DNA of 6,878 nucleotides from WRMR01 sp031548645 (GTDB taxonomy: Bacteria > Planctomycetota > Planctomycetia > Pirellulales > Thermoguttaceae): contig JAVBQX010000183.1 in assembly GCA_031548645.1 (NCBI GenBank), positions 1 to 6,878 on the forward strand. The letters run 5' to 3'. Each line of letters begins with the position of its first letter. The first letter of the stretch is position 1. Positions 1 to 6,773 of the stretch are shown in pieces. A program made the position numbers and the translations under genes. The notes beneath the pieces are model-generated. The model made no database searches. It was given only the letters and a program-made list of their open reading frames with translations, and had not been told where the DNA came from.

Positions 1-577
1 TTCCGCCTGATGCGATTTGCGTTCGTTGAAGCGTCGAAGCGAGGCGAGCACGTTTTCGTCGATGTCCGGCGCGACCCGTTGCAAAGTGTGAAAAGCCCGG
101 AATTCCTCACGTTGCGGGAAGACGGCTAACGTGGTCTCCGACATCGCGGCAACATCCGCTGTCACCGAAGGCATGGTCGCGATGCAATCAAACGAAGTTT
201 GTTCGAATGACGCCACGTTCGCCGCAATAATATTTTCTGCGTCCTCTTGCGCTGTGAAGTTGGTTTCCTGCTCGGCGATGTCGCCCGGAACAAGTGCCGA
301 ACCAATTTCCTGCACAAGGAATGGCGCGACTTGCGGCGCCGCCAATTCCTCCTGCGGAAACAACGCGCTCGACATGCCGCCGGACATTCCGCCCGTCAAA
401 TCCACCGCCAGCAGGTGCCGGTCTTCGAGCGGTTCATGACGCAGAAGTTTGCGGTTGGAATGGGGCTTGATCTTCAATGTGTTCTTACCCCCCCCCCCCG
501 TTCATTTTACCCATTTCGCCGCCCGGGCGGAAAGAATTCAGCCACGCACACGCTTTGACCGCGAAATTTTTCGACAT
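1..577 (-). CDS. Large exported/surface protein with planctomycete-type LEDRHLLA signal, 5' part, frame broken at a poly-G tract
   Basis: The start is ATG at 577-575, with AAGGAG at 589-584 six bases upstream. It reads MSKNFAVKACAWLNSF and then reaches a run of 12 G (499-488) directly followed by TAA (487-485), giving only 30 residues. If the run had 11 or 14 G, the frame would stay open from 486 to the window edge, 162 further codons without a stop. That continuation contains RKLLRHEPLEDRHLLAVD at residues 41-58 (11-G numbering). This matches the planctomycete extracellular N-terminal motif found on large secreted, often repeat-rich proteins. The following residues are acidic and low in complexity, with no catalytic domain visible. 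The first 16 residues match the gene starting at 6831 at 13 positions, which supports this start. The break is either a sequencing error or a phase-variable OFF state. The function is unknown and the gene continues beyond the left edge. Confidence 0.72.
488..499 (-). repeat. Homopolymer tract of 12 G inside the coding sequence
   Basis: Twelve consecutive C on the plus strand (G in the gene's sense) fall at codons 27-30 of the left-edge gene. With 12 G the next codon is TAA. With 13 G a TGA follows within about five codons. With 11 or 14 G the downstream frame carrying LEDRHLLA is open. The tract therefore sets the reading frame of the gene. Confidence 0.9.
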
Positions 578-754
578 CAGGCACTCCTTCATCGAAAAAA
601 GTGATATGAGGAAGGCGGAAACCATAAAATTCACGCCTCGGATGCCGGTTTTCATCAAAAGAACGATGATGATCAGAATTATACCAAAACAAATTTCACT
701 TTGCAATGTTTTTGGCACGCCCGTTGAAATTAGAGCCGATTTTTCGTCCCTCGC
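530..754 (-). repeat. Left arm of an inverted repeat (promoter, leader and gene start shared with 6653-6878)
   Basis: Read on the minus strand, this arm matches the plus strand at 6653-6878. Both begin with GCGAGGGACGAAAAA about 40 bases before the -35 box. They run through the promoter, leader, Shine-Dalgarno sequence and first 16 codons. From the -35 box over about 73 bases I count three substitutions and one single-base indel. The first 48 coding bases differ at nine positions. The two arms read outward, away from the housekeeping genes between them. Confidence 0.8.
678..706 (-). promoter_or_regulatory. Sigma-70-type promoter of the left exported-protein gene
   Basis: TTGCAA at 706-701 (-35) is separated by exactly 17 bases from a perfect TATAAT at 683-678 (-10), on the minus strand. 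Transcription would start near 671, leaving a leader of about 95 nt before the ATG at 577. The same elements with the same spacing recur at 6704-6732 in front of the paralogue on the other strand, which strengthens the call. Confidence 0.8.
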
Positions 755-808
755 CGATGCTGCGGGGGGGCTTGCCGTGACAGTTCTTACTTTTCTGACG
801 TCATTTTT

Positions 809-2203
809 TCATTCTGCCAAACGTTCGGCAACAAAACGTTTCAGCCAGACGGCGGCGTCATCGGGGGTGAGAAACTCGCCGTCGAGCTGGGCCTCGAACG
901 CGGTTTTGAGAATTTCGCCCATTTCGCGACCGGGTTCGATACCCAGCGCGATGAGATCGCGACCCTGCAGCATCGGGCGCGGCGGGCCGTCGAAAATGCC
1001 GAGTCGTTTGGCGGCGTCAAGCCAGGGTTGCGTCGCATGGGCGGTCAGGTCGTTGTCGCACCCGCGCGTGTCGGTGGCCACGAGATCGGCCCACAAACGC
1101 AAATTCGCCGGGTTCAGTCGTTGCGCCAAGCGACGCACCTGCGTATCGGACGGCGTTTCGCTGAGTGGCAGCCGGATGTGTGACTGGTGTTCGCGAACCA
1201 GCGGCAGCACGAGCTCGACCAGCCAGCCGGGCGATTTCATGCGTTCGAGAAAATTTTGCGCCAGCGGAACCCCGGCCTCGGAATGCCCCGGCGAATGCCA
1301 GGTGCCCGGTTCACGTTCGAACAGCGTCGACGGTTTGCCGACATCGTGCAGCAGGGCCGCGAACATCAGCGCCAATCGCGTGTCATGGCGGTATTCCTCC
1401 TGCGAAACGATCAGCGCCATCTGGTCGACAACGGCCGCGACATGATCAAAGGCGTCACCTTCGCGATGCCAGAGCGGGTGTTGCGGCGTACCGCGAAGGG
1501 CGGCGAGTTCCGGGAAACATTCGAGCCAACCGGTCGCTTCGAGCACGCGCAGGCCGAACGAAGGAAACCGCGATTTTGTGGCCCATTTTTCCCACTCGCC
1601 CCAAACGCGTTCGGGTGAAAGGGCCGGAAATTCCCCCCGCAACGAGCGGCACATTTCCGCCGTCGCGGGTTCGAGCTGAAAGCCGAAGCGGGCCGCGAAC
1701 TGCATTCCGCGCAGCACGCGCAAAGGGTCTTCGCCGAAGGCTTCGCTGGTCGCGCGGAGCTTCTTGCGCCGGATATCCTCGACGCCATGATACGGATCGA
1801 CGATCGTGCCGTCGCGTTTCATGCCGATCGCGTTGATCGTAAAATCGCGACGTCGGGCCGCGTCGGCGAAAGTCATGCCGGGATCGGACGCGACGAGAAA
1901 ACCCTTGTGTCCGACGCCCGTCTTCGATTCGCGCCGCGGGATGCTCACGTCGATTTTTTGGTCGACCTTGAGCGTGCCGAAACTCCGCCCGACCAGGTTG
2001 ACGCGAAAATACGGCGAGAGAATGCCGACCATCGCGTCATAACCGAGGCCGAACACCTCGATGTCGATGTCCTTGATGTCCGGCCGTCCGAGAAAATGAT
2101 CGCGCACGGAACCGCCGACGAAATAAACGCCGGTCGCGCCGCCCCGTTCGAGCAGGTCGATGATGCGTTGCGACTTTTTGTGTTCGAGCAGCGTTCGTGA
2201 CAT
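809..2203 (-). CDS. cca: CCA-adding tRNA nucleotidyltransferase (class II) with HD domain
   Basis: This cytosolic enzyme builds or repairs the 3' CCA end of tRNA using CTP and ATP. The 464-residue product shows the class II nucleotidyltransferase head: GGSVRD at 30-35, the metal-binding pair D45/D47 in DIDIEVFG, RRRDFTINA at 117-125, and EDPLRVLRGMQFAARFG at 158-174. ERVWGEWEK near 198-206 fits the template-helix region. A C-terminal HD phosphohydrolase-type domain follows, with FDH at 252-254 and LLHDVGK at 284-290 (HD at 286-287). HD-bearing CCA enzymes can also have phosphatase or phosphodiesterase activity. The poly(A) polymerase sister family cannot be fully excluded by eye. I chose ATG 2203 because alignment to the family begins there. 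An in-frame TTG at 2239 would add 12 unconserved residues. Neither start has a clear Shine-Dalgarno sequence. It is the last gene of a three-gene operon, 39 bases after the lipoprotein gene. Confidence 0.92.
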   Translation of the reverse strand: MSRTLLEHKKSQRIIDLLERGGATGVYFVGGSVRDHFLGRPDIKDIDIEVFGLGYDAMVGILSPYFRVNLVGRSFGTLKVDQKIDVSIPRRESKTGVGHKGFLVASDPGMTFADAARRRDFTINAIGMKRDGTIVDPYHGVEDIRRKKLRATSEAFGEDPLRVLRGMQFAARFGFQLEPATAEMCRSLRGEFPALSPERVWGEWEKWATKSRFPSFGLRVLEATGWLECFPELAALRGTPQHPLWHREGDAFDHVAAVVDQMALIVSQEEYRHDTRLALMFAALLHDVGKPSTLFEREPGTWHSPGHSEAGVPLAQNFLERMKSPGWLVELVLPLVREHQSHIRLPLSETPSDTQVRRLAQRLNPANLRLWADLVATDTRGCDNDLTAHATQPWLDAAKRLGIFDGPPRPMLQGRDLIALGIEPGREMGEILKTAFEAQLDGEFLTPDDAAVWLKRFVAERLAE

Positions 2204-2242
2204 GGAGGTGGTTTTTCGGGTTGATGAAATGTACAGCAATTG

Positions 2243-2716
2243 TTATTCCGCGATTCCCACCAGGCACACGCCCGTTTTGCCCTTGCCGTTTTTGTAAAGG
2301 GTGAACAGCTGGCTGATCGCTTTGCCGCTTTTAAGCGAGATTTCGACAATAAAACCCTTGGCCCCTTCTTTCGACAGAATAAGTTTCGGGTTTGAGGAAC
2401 AGGATTTGATTTGCCGGAGAGAGTCCTCGGAACTTTCTTTCAACGACTCCTGCAATTTTTTTGAAAAACTGTTTGAGGGATGTTCCATGAAAAAATCCAT
2501 CGCAGCCGGATCAATGGTCGCGTCGATTTTTTCGTAATCGCCCGCGTTGATCGCGTCGACAAAGAACCCTGCATATTGCATCGCTTCCGACTCCGAAGGC
2601 AATGTGTAAACCGCCGGGTCCAAACGGTAACCGGAGGATGGCGGCGTCTTGGAACCGCATCCCGTCAGGATTGACAGAAACAGGAGAACGAGAAGGACAC
2701 AAATATTGTTTTTCAT
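2243..2716 (-). CDS. Small lipoprotein of unknown function
   Basis: The 157-residue product begins with a short basic segment and a hydrophobic core (residues 5-17). A lipobox LTGC follows (17-20), so the mature protein should be a lipoprotein anchored through Cys20. Gly21 rather than Asp at the next position gives no retention signal of the enterobacterial type. After a Ser/Pro-rich linker, the stretch around 45-75 (FFVDAINAGDYEKIDATIDPAAMDFF) resembles the first helix and turn of NTF2-like or DUF4878-like lipoproteins. That resemblance is weak. The C-terminal part alternates polar and hydrophobic residues as in a beta-sheet. The start is well supported: AAAGGA at 2727-2722 lies five bases before the ATG. 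The gene follows the DUF502 gene by 51 bases and precedes cca by 39 bases, so the three are probably cotranscribed. I do not recognise a specific family. Confidence 0.8.
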   Translation of the reverse strand: MKNNICVLLVLLFLSILTGCGSKTPPSSGYRLDPAVYTLPSESEAMQYAGFFVDAINAGDYEKIDATIDPAAMDFFMEHPSNSFSKKLQESLKESSEDSLRQIKSCSSNPKLILSKEGAKGFIVEISLKSGKAISQLFTLYKNGKGKTGVCLVGIAE

Positions 2717-2767
2717 GGAAATCCTTTCATTATTTGTTGGGAGCAGCGGCCGACTTCGTCGCCAAAA

Positions 2768-3745
2768 TCATTTTTCCGTGTCTTCCGCGCCGGCTTTGCC
2801 GTTCCGCACGGGGACGACCACGCCGCAACTGACGATGAACTGGATCGCCTGGTCGACGGTGATCGAAAGTTCGAGCGTGTCGCTTTTCGGGACGTTGAGC
2901 GTGAAACCGGTCGCGGGCATCGGGGAGGTCGGCACGAGCACCGAATAAAACGGTTCACCGGCGTGATCTTCAAGGTCGAACAGACCTTCGCCGGTGACGA
3001 GGGCGAGGGCCCAGATTCCGCGACGGGGCCATTCGAGGGCGACGACCCGCGAGAAACGCATTTCATTTTCCGCGAAGAAAAAATCGCACACTTTTTTGAC
3101 CGCCCCGTAAACGTTGCTGACCAGCGGCACGCGCTCGACGCAATTTTCGAACAACCGCCAGAAATAATGCCCCAAACGGTTGGCGATCAGCTTCCCGATG
3201 ACGTAAACGAGAAAGACGAAGGCGACGAACACGACCGGGATGAAGATGTGCGGCCGCAGGTAGACGAACTCGACGTACCTGTGGTAAATCTCAATGCCCG
3301 TGGCGGGAATGGCCTCCAGTTCCATGCCTTCCGAGACGGTTTGGTAAACATGCGTCGGCACATAAGTCCCGTCGGCCACGCGGTGATATTCCTTGCCGTT
3401 TTTCAGAGTCACGCGTTCGCTGCCGGGTTTTCCCGATTGCAAACCGCGGGCGGGCAAATCCTTCTGGCGGACAATGTCCGAGGTCGCGTAAATCAAGGCG
3501 TATCGCGAATAGTTGAACAGGGGGTCGATGACGTAGCTTTTGACCGTCCCGGCGATCCAGAGGAAAATGACGATCGTCAACAGCGGCGGCATGATAACGG
3601 CCAAGCCACGCAAAATCGCAGATCGGAACGGATGCGACCTTTTGACCGGCACGTTCGACGTCATTTGCGAAATTCGTTCGGACATTTGGCGGGCAAGACT
3701 TGCGGATTCGTCTTCCGGAGTCGCGGGCGGGTCTTTTTCAAACAT
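2768..3745 (-). CDS. DUF502 family membrane protein
   Basis: The 325-residue product carries the DUF502 pattern: RGLAVIMPPLLTIVIFLW at the first membrane helix (about 45-67) and a second helix at about 166-187. Soluble family motifs follow: PLVSNVYGAVKKVCDFF (207-223), WPRRGIWALALVTGE (239-253), VLVPTSPMPATGFTLNVP (269-286) and a final SITVDQAIQFIVSCGVVVP (294-312). The biochemical role of DUF502 is not established. Both termini are probably cytoplasmic, by analogy. Residues 70-165 between the helices are longer than in compact DUF502 proteins of about 200 residues and include a run ending in YHRYVEFVYLRP. The 40-residue N-terminal tail is charged. The start is ATG 3745, with only a weak ribosome-binding site upstream; Met21 and Met28 are alternatives. 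It is the first gene of the operon with the lipoprotein and cca. Confidence 0.87.
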   Translation of the reverse strand: MFEKDPPATPEDESASLARQMSERISQMTSNVPVKRSHPFRSAILRGLAVIMPPLLTIVIFLWIAGTVKSYVIDPLFNYSRYALIYATSDIVRQKDLPARGLQSGKPGSERVTLKNGKEYHRVADGTYVPTHVYQTVSEGMELEAIPATGIEIYHRYVEFVYLRPHIFIPVVFVAFVFLVYVIGKLIANRLGHYFWRLFENCVERVPLVSNVYGAVKKVCDFFFAENEMRFSRVVALEWPRRGIWALALVTGEGLFDLEDHAGEPFYSVLVPTSPMPATGFTLNVPKSDTLELSITVDQAIQFIVSCGVVVPVRNGKAGAEDTEK

Positions 3746-3868
3746 GGCGGTGGTATCTCTTGTTGTGAATCCGCGATATGCCGTGGTTTCATGCCGGTAC
3801 GGGAAAAAACGTCCGAAGGAAAGGCAACAGGATTTGCAGACGACGGGAAATATTTTTCAGTCTCGTGA

Positions 3869-3897
3869 ATTATGGTAATGTCAAAATTACTTGTCCA
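3869..3897 (-). promoter_or_regulatory. Candidate promoter of the DUF502-lipoprotein-cca operon
   Basis: On the minus strand TGGACA (3897-3892) and CATAAT (3874-3869) are 17 bases apart, each one mismatch from the sigma-70 consensus. This would give a leader of roughly 117 nt before the ATG at 3745. No better candidate was seen between here and the gene. The region is AT-rich, so chance matches are more likely than at the other promoters. Confidence 0.45.
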
Positions 3898-4176
3898 GGT
3901 TGGAAAAAACTTTTTCCCTACGATATCAAAAATGTTTTTTACGGGAAATGACCGGTTTGCCGTTCTTGTGGAAAAAACGCGGGATTTGTAATGCGACACG
4001 GCGGCAAAATCGCGACTCCTTGATTTCACGTGATCGTAAGTTCCATCGCGAGCAGGAAAACCGCCCCTTCCCTCAAAGCGAAAATTTGGCGATTGTTTTC
4101 TTCAATCATAACAAATCGCAGAAGGATTGTCCACGATAAGAGTAATTTATACCCCGGAAAATAGAGGGATTTCCCC

Positions 4177-4206
4177 TTGTTGTTGCAAAATACCGAACTG
4201 TATAAA
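4177..4206 (+). promoter_or_regulatory. Weak candidate promoter for the NtrC-like regulator
   Basis: TTGTTG at 4177-4182 and TATAAA at 4201-4206 are separated by 18 bases. This would imply a leader of about 160 nt before the ATG at 4374. No clear sigma-54 -24/-12 element and no stronger sigma-70 pair was found nearer the gene. The AT-rich context makes this a low-certainty call. Confidence 0.25.
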
Positions 4207-4373
4207 ATTCCACCAGATTCAGCGGGCGAAATAATTCGATAATAAATCATGATTTTACATGTGATTTGAAAAAAGAAAAATTTCGCCCGTGAATACGATG
4301 GCCTCCACACCAATTATTCTTATCGCACACGTCAAAACACGAAAGATACATGTAACTCGGAAAGGAAGAAGAG

Positions 4374-5972
4374 ATGCAGAACGCTTACAACAATTATGAT
4401 TTGCCGATTCAGGATGACAGTCTTTTATCCGGCACGCTTTTGCACCACGAGAGTGACGCACAACAGGAGATCGCGATTCCCATGTCGCGGCATTCCGGTG
4501 TTTTTGAGCGGGAAAACAGATATGGCGCCGCGGATCGCCACGTGCACAACGCCCACACGCCCGAATACAGGGAATCCGCCGCGGAGGCGTTTCGCCCGAC
4601 GGAAAACGCATCGTCGAAACAACGAATCCTGGTCTTGTGCGACGATTTCGTCGGACGCTCGACGCTCCGGGAATTCCTGGAAAAAGAGGGCTTCGACGTT
4701 TCCGAAAGCATGTTCGCAGAGTGCATGTCCGACGACAACCACGAGCGATACGCCGCCGTGCTTGTCGATATGGGGAGCTGCCAGTTATCCACCGCGTCGC
4801 TCCGCAACTTCCTCCAGGAATGTTTTGCGGGCATACCCGTCATTATCGTCGACGAGCCGCACCAGAACGCGGAAAGGACATGCCTGCTCAGGGAATTCGC
4901 ATTTTCCTACGTTTTGCGTCCCTGCAACCGCAAGGATTTGCTCAGCCGGATCGAATATGCCGTTAAATTTACCGACCTGTTGAAGGAAAATCGCTCCTTG
5001 CGGCAGTCGATCGGCATGCCGACGTTTTGCTCGGAATTATACGGGACTTCACCCTTGTGCGAGAGCCGGCGGCGGCAGATCAGCGCGTTCGCGCGACTCG
5101 GCAGGAGCGTCCTGCTGTGCGGGGAGCACGGCAGCGGCAAATTGCTGACGGCCCAACAGATTCACCTTGCCGGACCGCGGGCCGATCATCCGTTCCAGGC
5201 GGTGGATTGCGAAAGTTTGACGCCCGTCATTCTCGACGCGCTCCTGTTCGGCTATACGAAAGGAACGCAGGCCGGGCTTTACGGCGAACGCGCAGGGCTG
5301 TTCGAACTCGTCAACGGCGGCACGTTGTACCTCGGCCAGATCACGGCCCTGCCCCTGTCGATCCAGGAAAAGCTGTCACGTTACCTGAAGGACGGATACT
5401 ATATTCGGAACGGTGCGAAACAGCCGACGCGGGTCGACGTGCAGATTATCGCAGGGGCGACGCAAAATCTTTCCGTCGCCTGCCTGACGAATTCATTCCT
5501 GGAAGATTTGTATTACCAGTTGAGCACGCAGACGATCCAGTTGCCCAACCTGAAGGACCTGACCGAAGACATTCCCGCGTTCACGCGAACGCTGATGACG
5601 CAATATGCCCGGTTTACCGGCGGACAGGTGCTCATGGTGTCCAACGAAGCGCTGGCCAAACTGCAACGGCACACATGGCCGGGCAATTTCCGCGAATATT
5701 ACGATGTCGTTTATCGCGCCTGTCTCCGCGCGAAAAACTCCGTGATCAGCGAAAAGGACATCGTCTTTGACGGCCCGGCCGTATTGTGGGACAGGGGGTC
5801 GGAATACCTCGGCCTGGCCGGAATGTCGATCGCGGAAGTCGAGCGGCGTTTGATCATCGAAACCCTGGCCGCCAACGGAGGGAACCGTTCCATGTCGGCC
5901 CGGCAGCTCGGCGTCAGCGAAAAAACCATCTACAACAAATCGAAGCAGTACAAACTCAACGGCAGATTTTGA
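4374..5972 (+). CDS. NtrC-architecture transcription regulator with degenerate receiver and AAA+ domains
   Basis: The 532-residue protein has a polar N-terminal extension without a recognised domain (1-82), a receiver-like domain (about 84-200), an AAA+ domain (about 217-455) and a Fis-type HTH (about 486-528, with GGNRSMSARQLGVSEKTIY). In the receiver, D90/D91 and the likely phospho-acceptor D132 are present. The conserved Thr/Ser is D160 and the conserved Lys is R182. In the AAA+ domain Walker A is intact (GEHGSGK, 250-256). The GAFTGA loop is GTQAGL (297-302). Walker B GGTLFLDE is GGTLYLGQ (315-322), losing both acidic residues. The FRxDLYYRL arginine fingers are L376 and Q382. Sensor II WPGNFRE (435-441) is kept. 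Sigma-54 activation and ATP hydrolysis are therefore unlikely. I infer a DNA-binding regulator acting by another route. AAGGAAG at 4362-4368 supports the start. No sensor kinase gene lies in the window. Confidence 0.88.
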   Translation: MQNAYNNYDLPIQDDSLLSGTLLHHESDAQQEIAIPMSRHSGVFERENRYGAADRHVHNAHTPEYRESAAEAFRPTENASSKQRILVLCDDFVGRSTLREFLEKEGFDVSESMFAECMSDDNHERYAAVLVDMGSCQLSTASLRNFLQECFAGIPVIIVDEPHQNAERTCLLREFAFSYVLRPCNRKDLLSRIEYAVKFTDLLKENRSLRQSIGMPTFCSELYGTSPLCESRRRQISAFARLGRSVLLCGEHGSGKLLTAQQIHLAGPRADHPFQAVDCESLTPVILDALLFGYTKGTQAGLYGERAGLFELVNGGTLYLGQITALPLSIQEKLSRYLKDGYYIRNGAKQPTRVDVQIIAGATQNLSVACLTNSFLEDLYYQLSTQTIQLPNLKDLTEDIPAFTRTLMTQYARFTGGQVLMVSNEALAKLQRHTWPGNFREYYDVVYRACLRAKNSVISEKDIVFDGPAVLWDRGSEYLGLAGMSIAEVERRLIIETLAANGGNRSMSARQLGVSEKTIYNKSKQYKLNGRF

Positions 5973-5990
5973 AAATGCAAAATCCACGAG

Positions 5991-6009
5991 CCGTGATCTG
6001 CGATCACGG
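5991..6009. terminator. Hairpin between convergent genes, possible bidirectional terminator
   Basis: CCGTGATC-TGC-GATCACGG is a perfect 8-bp stem with a three-base loop. It lies 18 bases after the regulator stop codon and 25 bases beyond the coaD stop codon on the other strand. It sits where both convergent transcripts should end, but neither side has a long U-run. It may act as a weak or factor-assisted terminator or as a 3'-end stabiliser. Confidence 0.45.
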
Positions 6010-6034
6010 AATTCGCACAGAACCGCCTCGCAAT

Positions 6035-6541
6035 TTACATGTGATTGATGATATAATCGCGAACCGCCGGGACGATCGCCGCCGGCAGGAAACGCTTGAG
6101 GACCAAATCGTCGGAAACGCCGGCGATTTCCTTGATCAGCGAGCTGGAAACGTGGGCCAACTCGCCGTCGGCGACGAGGAACAGCGTTTCGACGTCAGGG
6201 GCCAGTTGCCGGTTGGCCATCATCATGGTCATTTCGGCCGGGATGTCCGTGATGGGGCGCACGCCGCGGACCATGATTTTCGACTTGCACTGCTGCACAA
6301 ACCGGACGGTCAGCCCCTCGTACAGGCGAACTTCGATGTTCGACAGGTGCGCGGTCGATTGCTCAATCATCGTAACGCGCTGTTCCGGCGTAAACCACGG
6401 GCGTTTTTCGTGATTGATGCCGATCCCGATGATGACGCGGTCGAAAATCCGGCTGATGCGCTCGACGACATTGACGTGCCCGAGCGTGATCGGGTCAAAA
6501 GAACCGGGATAAACCGCCGTCATATTGGAACTTGCACTCAT
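6035..6541 (-). CDS. coaD: Phosphopantetheine adenylyltransferase
   Basis: CoaD is a cytosolic enzyme that transfers AMP from ATP to 4'-phosphopantetheine, giving dephospho-CoA in the penultimate step of coenzyme A synthesis. The product is 168 residues, close to the usual 160. It has the nucleotidyltransferase signature YPGSFDPITLGHVNVVERI, with TLGH at 19-22. NHEKRPWFTPEQR, RGVRPITDIPAEM and the C-terminal HVSSSLIKEIAG follow, matching the family throughout. I chose ATG 6541, which has a GGGGGG run four bases upstream. ATG 6523 (MTAVYPG) fits the usual family start but has no Shine-Dalgarno sequence, and a GTG lies directly upstream at 6544. The gene appears monocistronic, with its own promoter. 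It converges with the regulator gene across 62 bases and diverges from the gene at 6831. Confidence 0.95.
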   Translation of the reverse strand: MSASSNMTAVYPGSFDPITLGHVNVVERISRIFDRVIIGIGINHEKRPWFTPEQRVTMIEQSTAHLSNIEVRLYEGLTVRFVQQCKSKIMVRGVRPITDIPAEMTMMMANRQLAPDVETLFLVADGELAHVSSSLIKEIAGVSDDLVLKRFLPAAIVPAVRDYIINHM

Positions 6542-6597
6542 CACGCCCCCCGCATTGAAAAGACAGGCAGTCTGGTTTTCCGACCGCCTTGGAAATC

Positions 6598-6625
6598 ATC
6601 ATACGCGATTCCGCCCGCCTGTCAA
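6598..6625 (-). promoter_or_regulatory. Sigma-70-type promoter of coaD
   Basis: On the minus strand a perfect TTGACA (6625-6620) is 16 bases from TATGAT (6603-6598). Transcription would start near 6591, about 50 nt before the ATG at 6541. No gene intervenes. Confidence 0.75.
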
Positions 6626-6703
6626 GATTGCCAAACGGAGCCGGCGGCGTCAGCGAGGGACGAAAAAATTCGGCGCAAATTTCATGCTGCCGCGCAAAAT
6701 TCC

Positions 6704-6732
6704 TTGCAAGGTGAAATTTGTTTTGGTATGAT
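6704..6732 (+). promoter_or_regulatory. Sigma-70-type promoter of the right exported-protein gene
   Basis: TTGCAA (6704-6709), a 17-base spacer and TATGAT (6727-6732) form a near-consensus promoter. The spacer differs from that of the left copy (706-678) at only its first base. The leader to the ATG at 6831 would be about 92 nt. Confidence 0.8.
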
Positions 6733-6773
6733 TCTGAACATCATCGTTCTTTTGATGGAAAACCGGCATCCGA

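Larger units (their letters stand above)
3746..4373. other. Divergent intergenic region, 628 bp, no convincing gene
   Basis: This gap separates the minus-strand DUF502 operon from the plus-strand regulator gene. It is more AT-rich than either flank, and the short open frames in it lack family resemblance and good start contexts. It holds a candidate promoter for the DUF502 operon (3897-3869) and a weaker one for the regulator (4177-4206). It also holds three exact copies of GGAAAAAAC (3802-3810, 3902-3910, 3970-3978). The second copy is half of a palindrome, GGAAAAA-AC-TTTTTCC, at 3902-3917. I see no tRNA, structured RNA or mobile-element end. Confidence 0.6.

Noticed and set aside
485..718. 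Upstream extension of the left gene, in frame through the leader from about 718
   Set aside because: The matching region of the right copy carries indels and a stop (TAA at 6818-6820) in the corresponding frame. The promoter lies within it, so it is leader and not coding.
713..728. Sigma-54-like TGGCAC-N5-TTGAA on the plus strand
   Set aside because: The -12 GC dinucleotide is GA. It would drive transcription antisense to cca, and the same region has a well-conserved sigma-70 promoter on the other strand.
796..803. TGACGTCA palindrome just after the cca stop as a terminator
   Set aside because: It has no loop and only four base pairs per arm, so it cannot form a terminator hairpin.
477..2200. 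Long open frames on the plus strand opposite cca and the left gene
   Set aside because: They are antisense shadows of high-GC codon use. Their translations are rich in Arg, Ser and Ala with no family motif, whereas the minus strand encodes a full CCA enzyme.
2963..3868. Open frame of about 300 codons on the plus strand opposite the DUF502 gene
   Set aside because: The translation is dominated by Asp, Arg and His with no recognisable domain. The minus strand carries clear DUF502 motifs.
4254..4266. 13-base sequence TTTACATGTGATT repeated exactly at 6034-6046
   Set aside because: The second copy overlaps the stop codon of coaD. A 13-base AT-rich match across 6.9 kb, with a palindromic core, is weak evidence for a site.
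4026..4313. Possible 95-residue minus-strand protein in the divergent intergenic region
   Set aside because: It is AT-rich, with no good ribosome-binding site, no family resemblance and a composition unlike its neighbours.
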